From Buchnera aphidicola (Cavariella theobaldi) (GTDB lineage Bacteria > Pseudomonadota > Gammaproteobacteria > Enterobacterales > Enterobacteriaceae), in contig NZ_OZ060413.1 of assembly GCF_964059165.1 (NCBI RefSeq), positions 372,001 to 436,000 on the forward strand: a DNA stretch of 64,000 nucleotides. Direction: 5' to 3'. The position numbers and the translations under genes are program-made. Below, in pieces: positions 40,977-52,212 of the stretch. The notes under the pieces are model-generated. The model was given only the letters and a program-made list of their open reading frames with translations. It was not told the origin of the DNA and did no database searches. How positions within the stretch are numbered: position 1 is the first letter of the stretch; the number at the start of each line of letters is the position of its first letter.

Positions 40977-41698
40977 ATGTTGAAAATAATATTTATTATC
41001 ATTTTTAGTTTTATATTTTTTTTTTATTTTCTTATAAAACAGAAACAATTAAAAAAAATAATATCAATACTTTTTATAAAGCAAAAATTGCAGCAAGTAA
41101 AATACACCATACAGCACCAGGATCTTTTTATTGTGGATGCAAAATAATATGGAAAGATAAAAAAGGAATACCTGATTTATCTTCTTGTGGATATAAAATT
41201 AGAAAAAATAAAAATCGAGCAATGAGAATAGAATGGGAACATGTAGTACCAGCATGGCAATTTGGGCATAAAAAAAAATGTTGGAAAGATGGTGGTCGTA
41301 AACAATGTGATCATGATCAGACATATAAATCTATTGAATCTGATCTGCATAATTTACAACCTGCTATCGGCGAAATAAATGGAGATCGATCTAATTTTAT
41401 GTACAGTCAATGGAGTGGTAACGAGCGACAATATGGAAAATGTACAATAAAAATAGATTTTAAAAATAAAAGAGTAGAACCTCCTGAACGCGCAAAAGGA
41501 ATGATAGCCAGGACCTATTTTTATATGCATAAAAAATATAAAATTGATTTATCAAAAAATTTAGAAATATTATTAAAAAAATGGGACGATAAATTTCCAG
41601 TAACTAAATGGGAATGTATACGAGAAAAGGAAATATTTAAAATACAAGGTAATCACAATGATTATGTCTATAAAAAATGTTATCATATAAAACCATGA
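40977..41698 (+). CDS. endA: endonuclease I, signal peptide frame broken at a T10 run
   Basis: Periplasmic DNA-specific endonuclease with a beta-beta-alpha metal fold. The mature protein is complete: [33 protein letters not shown], the catalytic [35 protein letters not shown] and WECIREKEI, all matching E. coli EndA. It is in a different frame from the ATG at 40977, which encodes a hydrophobic signal peptide starting [13 protein letters not shown]. The switch falls at a run of ten T (41016-41025); eleven would join the two parts in frame. Slippage at the run, or a recent pseudogenisation, are the alternatives. Upstream GGAG fits the ATG. The stop overlaps the rsmE start as ATGA. Confidence 0.8.
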
Positions 41699-42435
41699 AC
41701 AAAAAAATACCGCGTATTTATATAATGAATTCTTTAAAAATAAATACATATCTCGTTTTACCTGAAAATGAATATCACTACATAAAAAATGTACTACGCA
41801 TGCAAGAAAATGATCTTTTAGAAATATTTAATAATACTAATTATGTTTTTTTGGCAACAATAAAAAATATTAAAAAAAAAAATATAACAGTTTTTATATT
41901 AAAAAGTGTGTTCAAAAGTGTAGAATCAAATATTGATATTCACTTAGGGCAAATAATTTCTAAAGATGAAAAAATGAATTTTACTATTCAAAAATCTATT
42001 GAATTAGGCGTAAAAAGTATTACGCCATTATTTTTAAATAAGATTCATGCTGTAAATAATTATATATATACTGAAAAAAAAATAATACGCTGGAAAAAAA
42101 TAGCGATTTCAGCATGTCAACAATGTCATCGCAATATCATTCCAAAAATAAAAGAACCAATTGATCTTCAATCATGGTGCGCCAATTTTCAAAAAAAAGA
42201 AACAAAAATTGTTTTTCACCCTGAATCGTTATTTAACATAAACCAATTACAAAAATCTATACAAGAAATATACATACTAGTAGGATCAGAACAAGGCTTT
42301 TCTAAAAATGAAATAAAAAAAATAAATAATTATGGATTTATTTCAATATCACTAGGACCTAGAATTTTAAGAACAGAGACTGCATCTATTGCTGCACTGT
42401 CTATTTTACAATTTCAATTTGGAGACGTAAATTAA
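41695..42435 (+). CDS. rsmE: 16S rRNA m3U1498 methyltransferase RsmE
   Basis: Methylates N3 of U1498 in 16S rRNA; SPOUT fold. The 246 residues (243 in E. coli) start with KKIPRIYI after the ATG that overlaps the endA stop, and carry HIHLGQ-type [32 protein letters not shown], and [18 protein letters not shown] at the C terminus. The usual GPEGG loop that binds SAM reads GSEQG, a notable departure. The overlap implies translational coupling to endA, so a frameshift there might reduce this protein too. Confidence 0.92.
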   Translation: MNKKIPRIYIMNSLKINTYLVLPENEYHYIKNVLRMQENDLLEIFNNTNYVFLATIKNIKKKNITVFILKSVFKSVESNIDIHLGQIISKDEKMNFTIQKSIELGVKSITPLFLNKIHAVNNYIYTEKKIIRWKKIAISACQQCHRNIIPKIKEPIDLQSWCANFQKKETKIVFHPESLFNINQLQKSIQEIYILVGSEQGFSKNEIKKINNYGFISISLGPRILRTETASIAALSILQFQFGDVN

Positions 42436-42566
42436 AACAATAAAAAATATATACTAATAATTTTTTATTCATCATACTATTTTTTTAAAAAACATCACAA
42501 TATATTATATATAAAAAATTATATAAATATCTTTGATAAATTATATAAACAATGTTCTTATGCGTC

Positions 42567-43238
42567 TTAGTAAATATTACTTTTTTTTAATGTTTGAATA
42601 CCATTATTGGTACCAATAATCATAATATCAGCACTTCTTAAAGAAAATAATCCGACAGTGACTACACCAGGTAAAGAATTAATTTTTTTTTCCATAGAAA
42701 TCGGATCTGAAATGCGTAGATTATAAACATCTATAATAATATTACCATTATCCGTAATAACATTTTTTCGATATTTTGGAACCCCTCCTATTTTAATCAT
42801 TTCTTGTGAAATATAAGAAAAAGCCATAGGAATAATTTCAATTGGCAGTGGAAAGTGACCTAAAGTTTCAACTTTTTTAGATGGATCAATGATACAAATA
42901 AATTTTTTTGACATTGCAGAAACAATTTTTTCACCGGTTAAAGCACCACCTCCACCTTTAATCATCTGTAATTTGTAATTAATTTCGTCTGCACTATCAA
43001 CATATATTTTTAAAGATGGAAAATGATTTATATTAAATACTTTTATACCGTGCTTTTTCAACAATATAGTAGAAGAATTTGAAGTAGATACTGCTCCACT
43101 GATTAAATTTTTTACTTTACTTAATGCTTCAATAAAATAAAAAACAGTACTACCCGTTCCTACACCTACCACAGTACCTGGACGTAAATATTTTAATGCT
43201 GCCCATGCTGCTTTTTTTTTTAATGTATTTGCATTCAT
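42567..43238 (-). CDS. rpiA: ribose-5-phosphate isomerase A
   Basis: Interconverts ribose 5-phosphate and ribulose 5-phosphate. Started at MNANTLKKKAAWAALKYL it has 223 residues (219 in E. coli); an ATG seven codons upstream is less likely. GVGTGSTVFYFI near the N terminus, YVDSADEI with the catalytic aspartates, MIKGGGGALTGEKI with the catalytic glutamate and lysine region, and PGVVTVGLF are all conserved. It provides ribose for nucleotide synthesis alongside PyrB/PyrI and PyrG. No obvious operon partner. Confidence 0.96.
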   Translation of the reverse strand: MNANTLKKKAAWAALKYLRPGTVVGVGTGSTVFYFIEALSKVKNLISGAVSTSNSSTILLKKHGIKVFNINHFPSLKIYVDSADEINYKLQMIKGGGGALTGEKIVSAMSKKFICIIDPSKKVETLGHFPLPIEIIPMAFSYISQEMIKIGGVPKYRKNVITDNGNIIIDVYNLRISDPISMEKKINSLPGVVTVGLFSLRSADIMIIGTNNGIQTLKKSNIY

Positions 43239-43407
43239 ATACAAAAAACCTATTTTCATTGAAATATATATAAAATTAAAAAAAAGAACATATTTTAATT
43301 TACTATATATAAGACTTATTATTTGATTTTAATATATAAAATATTTATTATGCAATAAAATGATTTTTTATTATGAAGGAAAAAAAGAAAGGACAATATT
43401 GAGAATT

Positions 43408-43478
43408 TCTGGGGTACCTGGATTCGAACCAGGGATGCCGGTATCAAAAACCGGTGCCTTGCCGCTTGGCTATACCCC
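43408..43478 (-). tRNA. glnU: tRNA-Gln(TTG)
   Basis: Acceptor TGGGGTA pairs with TACCCCA with a G discriminator, anticodon loop TTTTGAT with TTG, and T arm CCTGGTTCGAATCCAGG. The weak U1-A72 pair is typical of glutamine tRNA and recognised by GlnRS, encoded 400 bases away. CCA not encoded. Confidence 0.96.
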
Positions 43479-43504
43479 ATTTAAAATTATTGTTTATACT
43501 AAAA

Positions 43505-43586
43505 TACGGAAGGCGAGACTTGAACTCGCAAACCTTGCGGTGCCAGATCCTAAATCTGGTGCGTCTACCTATTTCGCCACTTCCGT
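43505..43586 (-). tRNA. leuW: tRNA-Leu(TAG)
   Basis: Acceptor ACGGAAG pairs with CTTCCGT, long variable arm, anticodon loop containing TAG, T arm GCGAGTTCAAGTCTCGC. Matches E. coli leuW, which lies in the same met-leu-gln cluster. It would read CUN leucine codons. CCA not encoded. Confidence 0.95.
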
Positions 43587-43594
43587 AAAAATAT

Positions 43595-43668
43595 TGGCTA
43601 CGATGGGAATTGAACCCATGACCTCAGCGTTATGAGTGCTGTGCTCTAACCAACTGAGCTACGTAGCC
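43595..43668 (-). tRNA. metT: tRNA-Met(CAT), elongator type
   Basis: Acceptor GGCTACG pairs with CGTAGCC, anticodon loop CTCATAA with CAT, and T arm ATGGGTTCAATTCCCAT. It has a standard 1-72 pair and matches E. coli metT, the elongator methionine tRNA, not the initiator. First gene of the met-leu-gln cluster. An isoleucine (lysidine) identity is unlikely given the metT match. CCA not encoded. Confidence 0.94.
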
Positions 43669-43834
43669 TAAATTAATTATAAATTGTTATTTATAAAATT
43701 TAAAATAACAATTCTATTGTATATGAGATTATAGATAAAATCAATAATTTTTACTGGTGAAAATATGAAAATAGTTTAAATATTTTAATTAATATACTTA
43801 AAGGGTATATCAAAAAATAATTTATAGGAAAAAA

Positions 43835-45547
43835 ATGAATAACAAAATAAAAAAATATAGTAACAATTTTATTTATCATATTATTGATAAGGATTTAAAA
43901 AAAAATAAAAAATTATCTTTACATACTCGGTTTCCGCCAGAACCTAATGGTTATCTTCATATAGGGCATGCAAAATCAATTTGTTTAAATTTTGAATTAG
44001 CAAAAATATATCAAGGAAAATGTAATTTGCGTTTTGATGATACGAATCCTATAAAGGAGAATATAAAATATATTCATGCTATTCAAGATGATATTCATTG
44101 GTTAGGTTATAATGGATACAATAATATCTACTATGCTTCAGAATATTTTGAAATATTTTATAAATATGCAAAAGAACTAATCAAAAAAGGATTAGCTTAT
44201 ATAGATGAGTTAACAAAAGAAGAAATACGTGAATATCGAGGAACACTAAATAAGCCAGGAAAAAACAGTCCATATCGAAATAGAAGCATAGAAGAAAATA
44301 TAATACTTTTTAAAAAAATGAAAAATGGAAAATTTTCTGAAGGACAAGCTTGTTTAAGAGCTAAAATTGATATGAGTTCTGCATTAATGATTATGCGTGA
44401 TCCTGTTTTATACCGTATTTTATACACGCCGCATCATCAAACAAAAAGCAAATGGTGTATATATCCAATGTATGATTTTGCTCATTGTATTTCTGATTCT
44501 ATTGAAAATATTAGTCATTCCCTTTGCACTTTAGAATTCCAAGATAACAAAAATTTATATAATTGGATTTTAAAAAATATAGATATTTTACATTATCCAA
44601 AACAATATGAATTTTCTCGATTAAATTTAGAATATTCTATACTATCAAAAAGAAAATTAAATATATTAGTTAAAAAAAAAATAGTTTTAGGATGGGATGA
44701 TCCTCGAATGCCCACCATTTCTGGATTAAGAAAAAGGGGATACACGCCATCTTCTATTCAAACATTTTGTGAAAAAATTGGTATAACAAAACAAAATCAT
44801 TTAATACAATTATCTCTATTAGAACATTGTATTAGAAAAGAACTTAATGAAAATGCAATTCGTACCATGGCGATATTGGAACCAATTAAAATATTTTTAT
44901 ATAATTTACATGAAAATTATGAAGAAACATTAACCATTCCTAATCATCCGTTTCATGCTGAACTAGGTACTCATGAAATTCTTTTTACTAATATGATCTA
45001 TATTGAAAGAAAAGATTTTCAAGAAAAATATGATAATCAATATAAAAGATTAAAAATCGGACATGAAATTCGATTAAGACATGCATATATAATAAAAGCA
45101 GAAAAAATAAAAAAAGATAAGAATAAAAATATTATTTATATAATATGTTCTTGCAATCTAAAAACTTTAGGTAAAAAATCGAGTAATAATAAAAATCCTG
45201 CAGTGATACACTGGATATCAGTAAAAAATTCTTTTCCAGCACACTTTAGATTATATAATTCTTTATTTAATATCAAAAATCCCGAACAAGAAGAAAATTT
45301 TTTATTACATATCAATAAAAATTCTTTCATTATTAAAAAAGGTTTTATTGAAAAAAATTTAGCAAATGATATAAAAAAAAATAGCATTGATAAAAAAATA
45401 AAATTATTTTTTCAATTTGAAAGAATTGGTTATTTCTGCACAGATACTGATACTATACAAAAAAAATATTTAATATTTAACCGAACTGTGAGTTTAAGAG
45501 ATACATGGAATATAAAAATGAAAATAAAAACTACGACTAATAATTGA
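43835..45547 (+). CDS. glnS: glutamine--tRNA ligase
   Basis: Class I synthetase charging tRNA-Gln. The 570 residues (554 in E. coli) begin with NFIYHIIDKDL, then HTRFPPEPNGYLHIGHAKSI with the HIGH motif, the KMSKS-like LSKRK near residue 270, WDDPRMPTISGLRKRGYT, and two C-terminal beta-barrel anticodon-binding domains that are lysine-rich but full length. tRNA-Gln(TTG) is encoded just upstream on the opposite strand. Confidence 0.97.
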   Translation: MNNKIKKYSNNFIYHIIDKDLKKNKKLSLHTRFPPEPNGYLHIGHAKSICLNFELAKIYQGKCNLRFDDTNPIKENIKYIHAIQDDIHWLGYNGYNNIYYASEYFEIFYKYAKELIKKGLAYIDELTKEEIREYRGTLNKPGKNSPYRNRSIEENIILFKKMKNGKFSEGQACLRAKIDMSSALMIMRDPVLYRILYTPHHQTKSKWCIYPMYDFAHCISDSIENISHSLCTLEFQDNKNLYNWILKNIDILHYPKQYEFSRLNLEYSILSKRKLNILVKKKIVLGWDDPRMPTISGLRKRGYTPSSIQTFCEKIGITKQNHLIQLSLLEHCIRKELNENAIRTMAILEPIKIFLYNLHENYEETLTIPNHPFHAELGTHEILFTNMIYIERKDFQEKYDNQYKRLKIGHEIRLRHAYIIKAEKIKKDKNKNIIYIICSCNLKTLGKKSSNNKNPAVIHWISVKNSFPAHFRLYNSLFNIKNPEQEENFLLHINKNSFIIKKGFIEKNLANDIKKNSIDKKIKLFFQFERIGYFCTDTDTIQKKYLIFNRTVSLRDTWNIKMKIKTTTNN

Positions 45548-45764
45548 GATCAGTATATAATCTTTAAAAAAACAATATTTGTTTTTTAAAATACATAGTT
45601 TATTAATAATAATTCAATTATAAGTTGTCAACTATAATTTAATTCCTTATGATTAATCACTTTAAAAACAAATTTTATATTATTTATAATCCTAAAAATT
45701 AAATAAATATATTCTAAACACTTTTTAAAAGTATATTTAAGAATAACTATATTATTTAATATAA

Positions 45765-47420
<1,656 letters not shown>

Positions 47421-47423
47421 AAA

Positions 47424-48716
47424 ATGTCAAAAATTACAAAAATTATTGCTCGTGAAATAATAGATTCTCGAGGAAATCCTACTGTAGAATCTGAAGTACA
47501 TCTTCTAGATGGTTGCATCGGAATTGCTTCCATTCCTTCAGGAGCTTCTACAGGATCTAAAGAAGCAGTTGAACTAAGAGATGAAGATAAAAATCGATTT
47601 ATGGGAAGAGGAGTTAAAAAAGCAGTATCATCTGTTAACACCATAATATCTCACGCTTTAAAAAATAAAAATTCGTGTAATCAAAAAGAAATTGATAATA
47701 TTATGATCCAGTTAGATGGGACAGAAAATAAATCAAAATTAGGAGCAAATGCTATTTTATCTGTATCATTAGCAACTGCCAAAGCGGCTGCACTATCTAA
47801 AAAAATACCATTATATGCTCACATTTCAGAATTAAATAATACAGATAATATCTTTTCTATGCCCCTTCCTATGATGAATATTATTAACGGTGGAAAACAT
47901 GCCAGTAATAATATTGATTTACAAGAATTCATGATTCAACCGATTAGCGCTGTTAATATAAAAAATGCTATTCGTATAGGTTGTGAAATATTTCAATCCT
48001 TAGGAGAAGTTTTAAAAGATTATAGAATGAATACAACAGTAGGAGATGAAGGGGGATACGCTCCCAATTTAACATCTAATGCTGAAGCTTTCAATCTTAT
48101 TTATAAAGCTATAAAAAAAACTAAATATAAATTAGAAAAAGACATAACATTAGCTATAGATTGCGCTGCATCAGAAATATACGATAAAAAGAAAAAAAAA
48201 TATGAACTTAAAGGTGAAAATCTCAGTTTAAATTCTATAGAGTTTACTGATTATTTAGAAAAATTATCAAATCAATATCCCATTCTCTCTATTGAAGATG
48301 GACAAGATGAATCAGATTGGTCTGGTTTTTTATATCAAACAAAAAAACTAGGTGATAAATTGCAATTAGTAGGAGATGATTTATTTGTTACTAACACCAA
48401 AATTCTAAAAAAAGGTATTAAAAAAGGTATTGCGAATGCTATTTTAATTAAACCAAATCAAATTGGTACTTTAACTGAAACTTTATCAGCAATTCAAATG
48501 GCAAAAAATGCAAAATATAATGTAATTATTTCACATCGATCTGGTGAAACAGAAGATTCTTTCATATCTGATTTATCTGTAGGGACATCTTCAGGCCAAA
48601 TAAAAACTGGTTCTATGAGTCGATCAGATAGAACATCGAAATATAATCAACTCATAAGAATTGAAGAAAGAATAGGAAAACAGAATGTACCATTCTTTCA
48701 TTTTAAAAAAATTTAA
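47424..48716 (+). CDS. eno: enolase
   Basis: Converts 2-phosphoglycerate to phosphoenolpyruvate in glycolysis; in E. coli it is also part of the RNA degradosome. The 430 residues (432 in E. coli) include [49 protein letters not shown] with a catalytic glutamate, [24 protein letters not shown] with the catalytic lysine and [12 protein letters not shown]. Phosphoenolpyruvate is also a shikimate pathway precursor. AAAGG at the end of pyrG serves as ribosome binding site. Confidence 0.98.
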   Translation: MSKITKIIAREIIDSRGNPTVESEVHLLDGCIGIASIPSGASTGSKEAVELRDEDKNRFMGRGVKKAVSSVNTIISHALKNKNSCNQKEIDNIMIQLDGTENKSKLGANAILSVSLATAKAAALSKKIPLYAHISELNNTDNIFSMPLPMMNIINGGKHASNNIDLQEFMIQPISAVNIKNAIRIGCEIFQSLGEVLKDYRMNTTVGDEGGYAPNLTSNAEAFNLIYKAIKKTKYKLEKDITLAIDCAASEIYDKKKKKYELKGENLSLNSIEFTDYLEKLSNQYPILSIEDGQDESDWSGFLYQTKKLGDKLQLVGDDLFVTNTKILKKGIKKGIANAILIKPNQIGTLTETLSAIQMAKNAKYNVIISHRSGETEDSFISDLSVGTSSGQIKTGSMSRSDRTSKYNQLIRIEERIGKQNVPFFHFKKI

Positions 48717-49211
48717 AAATTATTTTTTGATATTTTTTATATCTTTATTTTAAAAATCTATTATTCCCAGAGAATCAGGTATATCTTACACCTGCTTCTC
48801 GCAAGAGAATATAATTTATATATCAAATAATCTTTTGTTATAATAAAGATACTTATATTTTTAAAAATGATTCAATCATACTCTTGCAAAGATACTGATG
48901 AATATTTATTAAAAATATAATAAAAAAAGAAGTTTAAATCTACATTTAAAAAAATTTTTTAATATTACATAATTTTATATATTACATTTTTATTTAACAA
49001 TAAACCTTTATCATTATATAATAATTTAAAATTAAAAAAAAATATTTTCTATATGTTTTTTATATTTTTATAATAACTTTAAATATTATTTTTTTATATT
49101 TTATAAAAAAATTTGACAAGAGTAACATAAAAAAATTTAGTAAATTTTATATCGTTTTAAATAATTTATAGTCAAATTATATTGATAAATTTTTATATAA
49201 AAAATATTATT
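48717..49211. other. eno/cysC intergenic region, 495 bases
   Basis: Convergent spacer. A hairpin lies at 48770-48800: GAGAA and CAGGT pair with ACCTG and TTCTC, with one mismatch and a 9-base loop. It may terminate eno but lacks a clear T-run. The remaining ~400 bases are pure A/T with no remnant I could identify. Confidence 0.5.
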
Positions 49212-49829
49212 TTAATTTAAATTTAATGAAATAAAATTACGATTATGTAACATTTGAATAATCTTTTTTACATTGCTTTCTAATATTAATGTGCCATTTA
49301 AATGTAAATCAGGTTGTTGAGGAATTTCATATGCTAACTGCAGACCAGTAAAATTAGAAATTTTTCCAGAGCGCGCTTTTTTATATAATCCTTTCGTATC
49401 ACGCTTTTCACAAATACTTAATGGTGTATCTACATAAACTTCTACAACATTCTTTCTTCCTAACAATTGATAGACCATATTTCTATCGTATTCATAAGGG
49501 GAAATAATAGAAACTAATACTATAATACCCGTATCTAAAATAATTTTTGTCACCTCTCCTATACGTCTAATGTTTTCTTTGCGATCAGACGTACTAAAGC
49601 TCAAATCCGAACATAAACCAGATCGAACATTATCTCCGTCTAATAAATAAGTACTAATACCATGCCGAAATAAAAATGTTTCTACAGCATTAGCAATAGT
49701 TGATTTTCCTGAACCAGACAATCCGGTAAACCAAATTACAATGGATTTATGATTATGATTTTTTTCGCGATGTATACGCGTTATGTCATATTGTTTCCAA
49801 AAAATATCATTTTTTTTATTATTATTCAT
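49212..49829 (-). CDS. cysC: adenylylsulfate kinase
   Basis: Phosphorylates APS to PAPS. The 205 residues (201 in E. coli) carry WFTGLSGSGKSTIANAVE with the P-loop, YLLDGDNVRSGLCSDLSFS, ADRKENIRR-type DRKENIRRIGEV, the ISP motif in VSIISPYEYDR, and KGLYKKARSGKISNFTG. It follows cysN with one base between stop and start, so it is last in cysG-D-N-C. It acts after CysDN and before CysH. Confidence 0.97.
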   Translation of the reverse strand: MNNNKKNDIFWKQYDITRIHREKNHNHKSIVIWFTGLSGSGKSTIANAVETFLFRHGISTYLLDGDNVRSGLCSDLSFSTSDRKENIRRIGEVTKIILDTGIIVLVSIISPYEYDRNMVYQLLGRKNVVEVYVDTPLSICEKRDTKGLYKKARSGKISNFTGLQLAYEIPQQPDLHLNGTLILESNVKKIIQMLHNRNFISLNLN

Positions 49830-49830
49830 A

Positions 49831-51273
49831 TCATTTACAGCCTTTATTTATATTATCTATATTGATACTCCAATGAGGAAAATATTGACATATTAAAGAA
49901 CGCAAATCTAGTTCAAATTGTTTCATATCAGGTTCTTTTTTTATTATTTTTTCATTTATACTTTCAACAATCATACCGGCACCCACTGTATTATTTGTCA
50001 ATAAATCAATCAATATTATATTACCGGTAAATCTATTATCTTGATATGAATCAAAAATCATAGGAATATTGAAAATTATTTGAATACGACCAATATTATT
50101 TAAAGAAAGTTTATTACTTTTTATTTTTTTTAAAGTATTAATATCAATTGTATATAAAATTTTTTCTATATAAACACGTGTTTTTTTCCCAGATAATTTA
50201 ATCATATACTCTTGCCCTACTAACAATGTTGTATCAGTCATCCATACAACATCTATAACAGCTTTTTTATGAGCGATTAAATCTGAATTCACATTAACCA
50301 AGAAATCACCACGACTAATATCTATATCATCTTCCAATACTACTGTAATAGCTTGTCCACTATAAGCTATTTTTAAATCCTTTTCAAAAGTTACAATACG
50401 AGCAATACGAGAAGAAATATTTGCAGGTAATATTTTTATTTTCTGCCCCACAAGCATTTTACCAGAAACTAAAGTGCCAGAATAACCGCGAAAATTAGCA
50501 TTAGGCCGATTAATGTATTGAACTGGAAATCTGATTTCTTCTATATTAGTATGATGGTGGATATCAATTGTTTCTAAAATACGTAATAATGTAATACCAT
50601 CATACCAAGCCATAAAAGAACTAGGAAATACAATATTATCACCTAATAACGAAGATATCGGTACAAAAAAAATTTTTAAATTATGAGAAATTTTTTCAGA
50701 AAAAATAAGAAATTGCTTTTTTATATTTAAATATATATCTTTTTTATATTCTACTAAATCCATTTTATTAATAGCAACGATAAAATATTTAATACCTAAC
50801 AATGAAGAAATAAAAGTATGTCGATATGTTTGTTTAGATAAACCTTTTCTAGCATCTACTAATAAGATTGATAAATCACATGTTGACGCTCCCGTAACCA
50901 TATTACGTGTATATTGTTCATGACCCGGTGTATCAGCGATAATAAATTTTCTTTGATTAGTAGAAAAATAACGATATGCCACATCAATAGTAATTCCTTG
51001 TTCACGCTCATCTTGTAAACCATCTACTAAAAGCGCAAGATCTATAGTATCCTTATCTTGTGTTCCGTACCGTTTACTATCATTCTTTAATACATTTAAT
51101 TGATCCACATAAATTTGTTGTGTATCATGTAATAAACGACCAATTAATGTACTTTTTCCATCATCTACACTACCACATGTTAAGCACCGTAATAAAGGGC
51201 GATTTTTATCAGAATAACACCAAGATTTAAAATTGTCTGATGTTTTTATTTTTGTGTTTATATTACTATTCAT
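49831..51273 (-). CDS. cysN: sulfate adenylyltransferase subunit 1 (GTPase)
   Basis: Regulatory GTPase that drives ATP sulfurylase with CysD, activating sulfate to APS. The 480 residues (475 in E. coli) show an EF-Tu-like G domain with GSVDDGKSTLIGRLLHDT, DTPGHEQYTRNMVTGA and NKMD, then two beta-barrel domains including VQYINRPNANFRGYSGT. It lies 21 bases after cysD and directly before cysC on the same strand. No fusion to CysC. Confidence 0.97.
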   Translation of the reverse strand: MNSNINTKIKTSDNFKSWCYSDKNRPLLRCLTCGSVDDGKSTLIGRLLHDTQQIYVDQLNVLKNDSKRYGTQDKDTIDLALLVDGLQDEREQGITIDVAYRYFSTNQRKFIIADTPGHEQYTRNMVTGASTCDLSILLVDARKGLSKQTYRHTFISSLLGIKYFIVAINKMDLVEYKKDIYLNIKKQFLIFSEKISHNLKIFFVPISSLLGDNIVFPSSFMAWYDGITLLRILETIDIHHHTNIEEIRFPVQYINRPNANFRGYSGTLVSGKMLVGQKIKILPANISSRIARIVTFEKDLKIAYSGQAITVVLEDDIDISRGDFLVNVNSDLIAHKKAVIDVVWMTDTTLLVGQEYMIKLSGKKTRVYIEKILYTIDINTLKKIKSNKLSLNNIGRIQIIFNIPMIFDSYQDNRFTGNIILIDLLTNNTVGAGMIVESINEKIIKKEPDMKQFELDLRSLICQYFPHWSINIDNINKGCK

Positions 51274-51294
51274 TTTATACTATTAACCTATTAA

Positions 51295-52203
51295 TTAAAA
51301 ATAACCTTGTTTTTTTTTAAACTCCATAGAACTCTTTTTATCATAATCAATTAATCGTCCTGTTCGTTCACTAGTAGTCACTTGTAATGTTTCTTTTATA
51401 ATATCTAATAAGTTTTTTGCTTGTGATTCAATGGCACTAGTTAAAGGCCAGCAACCTAAAGTTCTGAAACGAATCATTTTATTTTCTATTATTTCGTGTG
51501 GTTGTATATTAATACGATCGTCGTCAATCATTAATAATATTCCATTTCTTTTTAATACCGGTCGCATTGCAGAAAAATAAAGAGAAACAATTTCAATTTT
51601 TTCTAAAAAAATATAATGCCAAATATCTAATTCCGTCCAATTTGATAAAGGAAAAACCCTCATATTTTCTCCTTTGTTAATTTGTCCATTATAATTAGAC
51701 CATAATTCTGGACGTTGCTTCTTTGGATCCCATTGATGCAACCCATCTCGAAAAGAATAAATACGCTCTTTAGCTCGTGATTTTTCTTCATCCCGTCTTG
51801 CCCCGCCAAAAGCTACATCAAAATTATATTTGTTTAAAGCCTCTTTTAACGCTTCAGTTTTTAAAATATCAGTATATTTAGAACTGTCGTCAGTAAAAGG
51901 ATTTAATTTTAATTCTATTCCTTTTGAATTAGTGTGTACAATTAATTCTATTTTTGAATCTTTAGCAACATAATCACGGAAAGAATACATTTCTTTAAAT
52001 TTCCACCCAGTGTCAATATGTAATAAAGGAAAAGGTATTTTCCCTGGATAAAATGCTTTTTTAGCGAGATGTAACATGACTGAAGAATCTTTTCCGATCG
52101 AGTATAACATTACTGGAGAATCAAAATCAGCCATTACTTCTCGCATAATATAAATGCTTTCTGATTCTAATTGACGAAGATGAGTAGAATTTTCTTTAAA
52201 CAT
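51295..52203 (-). CDS. cysD: sulfate adenylyltransferase subunit 2
   Basis: Catalytic subunit of ATP sulfurylase. The 302 residues equal E. coli CysD. It has the ATP pyrophosphatase loop [50 protein letters not shown] and [13 protein letters not shown]. It lies nine bases after cysG on the same strand. Confidence 0.98.
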   Translation of the reverse strand: MFKENSTHLRQLESESIYIMREVMADFDSPVMLYSIGKDSSVMLHLAKKAFYPGKIPFPLLHIDTGWKFKEMYSFRDYVAKDSKIELIVHTNSKGIELKLNPFTDDSSKYTDILKTEALKEALNKYNFDVAFGGARRDEEKSRAKERIYSFRDGLHQWDPKKQRPELWSNYNGQINKGENMRVFPLSNWTELDIWHYIFLEKIEIVSLYFSAMRPVLKRNGILLMIDDDRINIQPHEIIENKMIRFRTLGCWPLTSAIESQAKNLLDIIKETLQVTTSERTGRLIDYDKKSSMEFKKKQGYF

Positions 52204-52212
52204 ATTTTATCC

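Noticed and set aside
43360-43635. Plus-strand 91-codon open frame across the Gln-Leu-Met tRNA cluster
   Set aside because: Entirely covers three tRNA genes on the opposite strand; a protein there is a common false call.
49112-49145. TTGACA and A/T-rich -10-like sequence on the plus strand before cysC
   Set aside because: No plus-strand gene follows; cysC and its cluster read on the other strand. Chance match in A/T-rich DNA.
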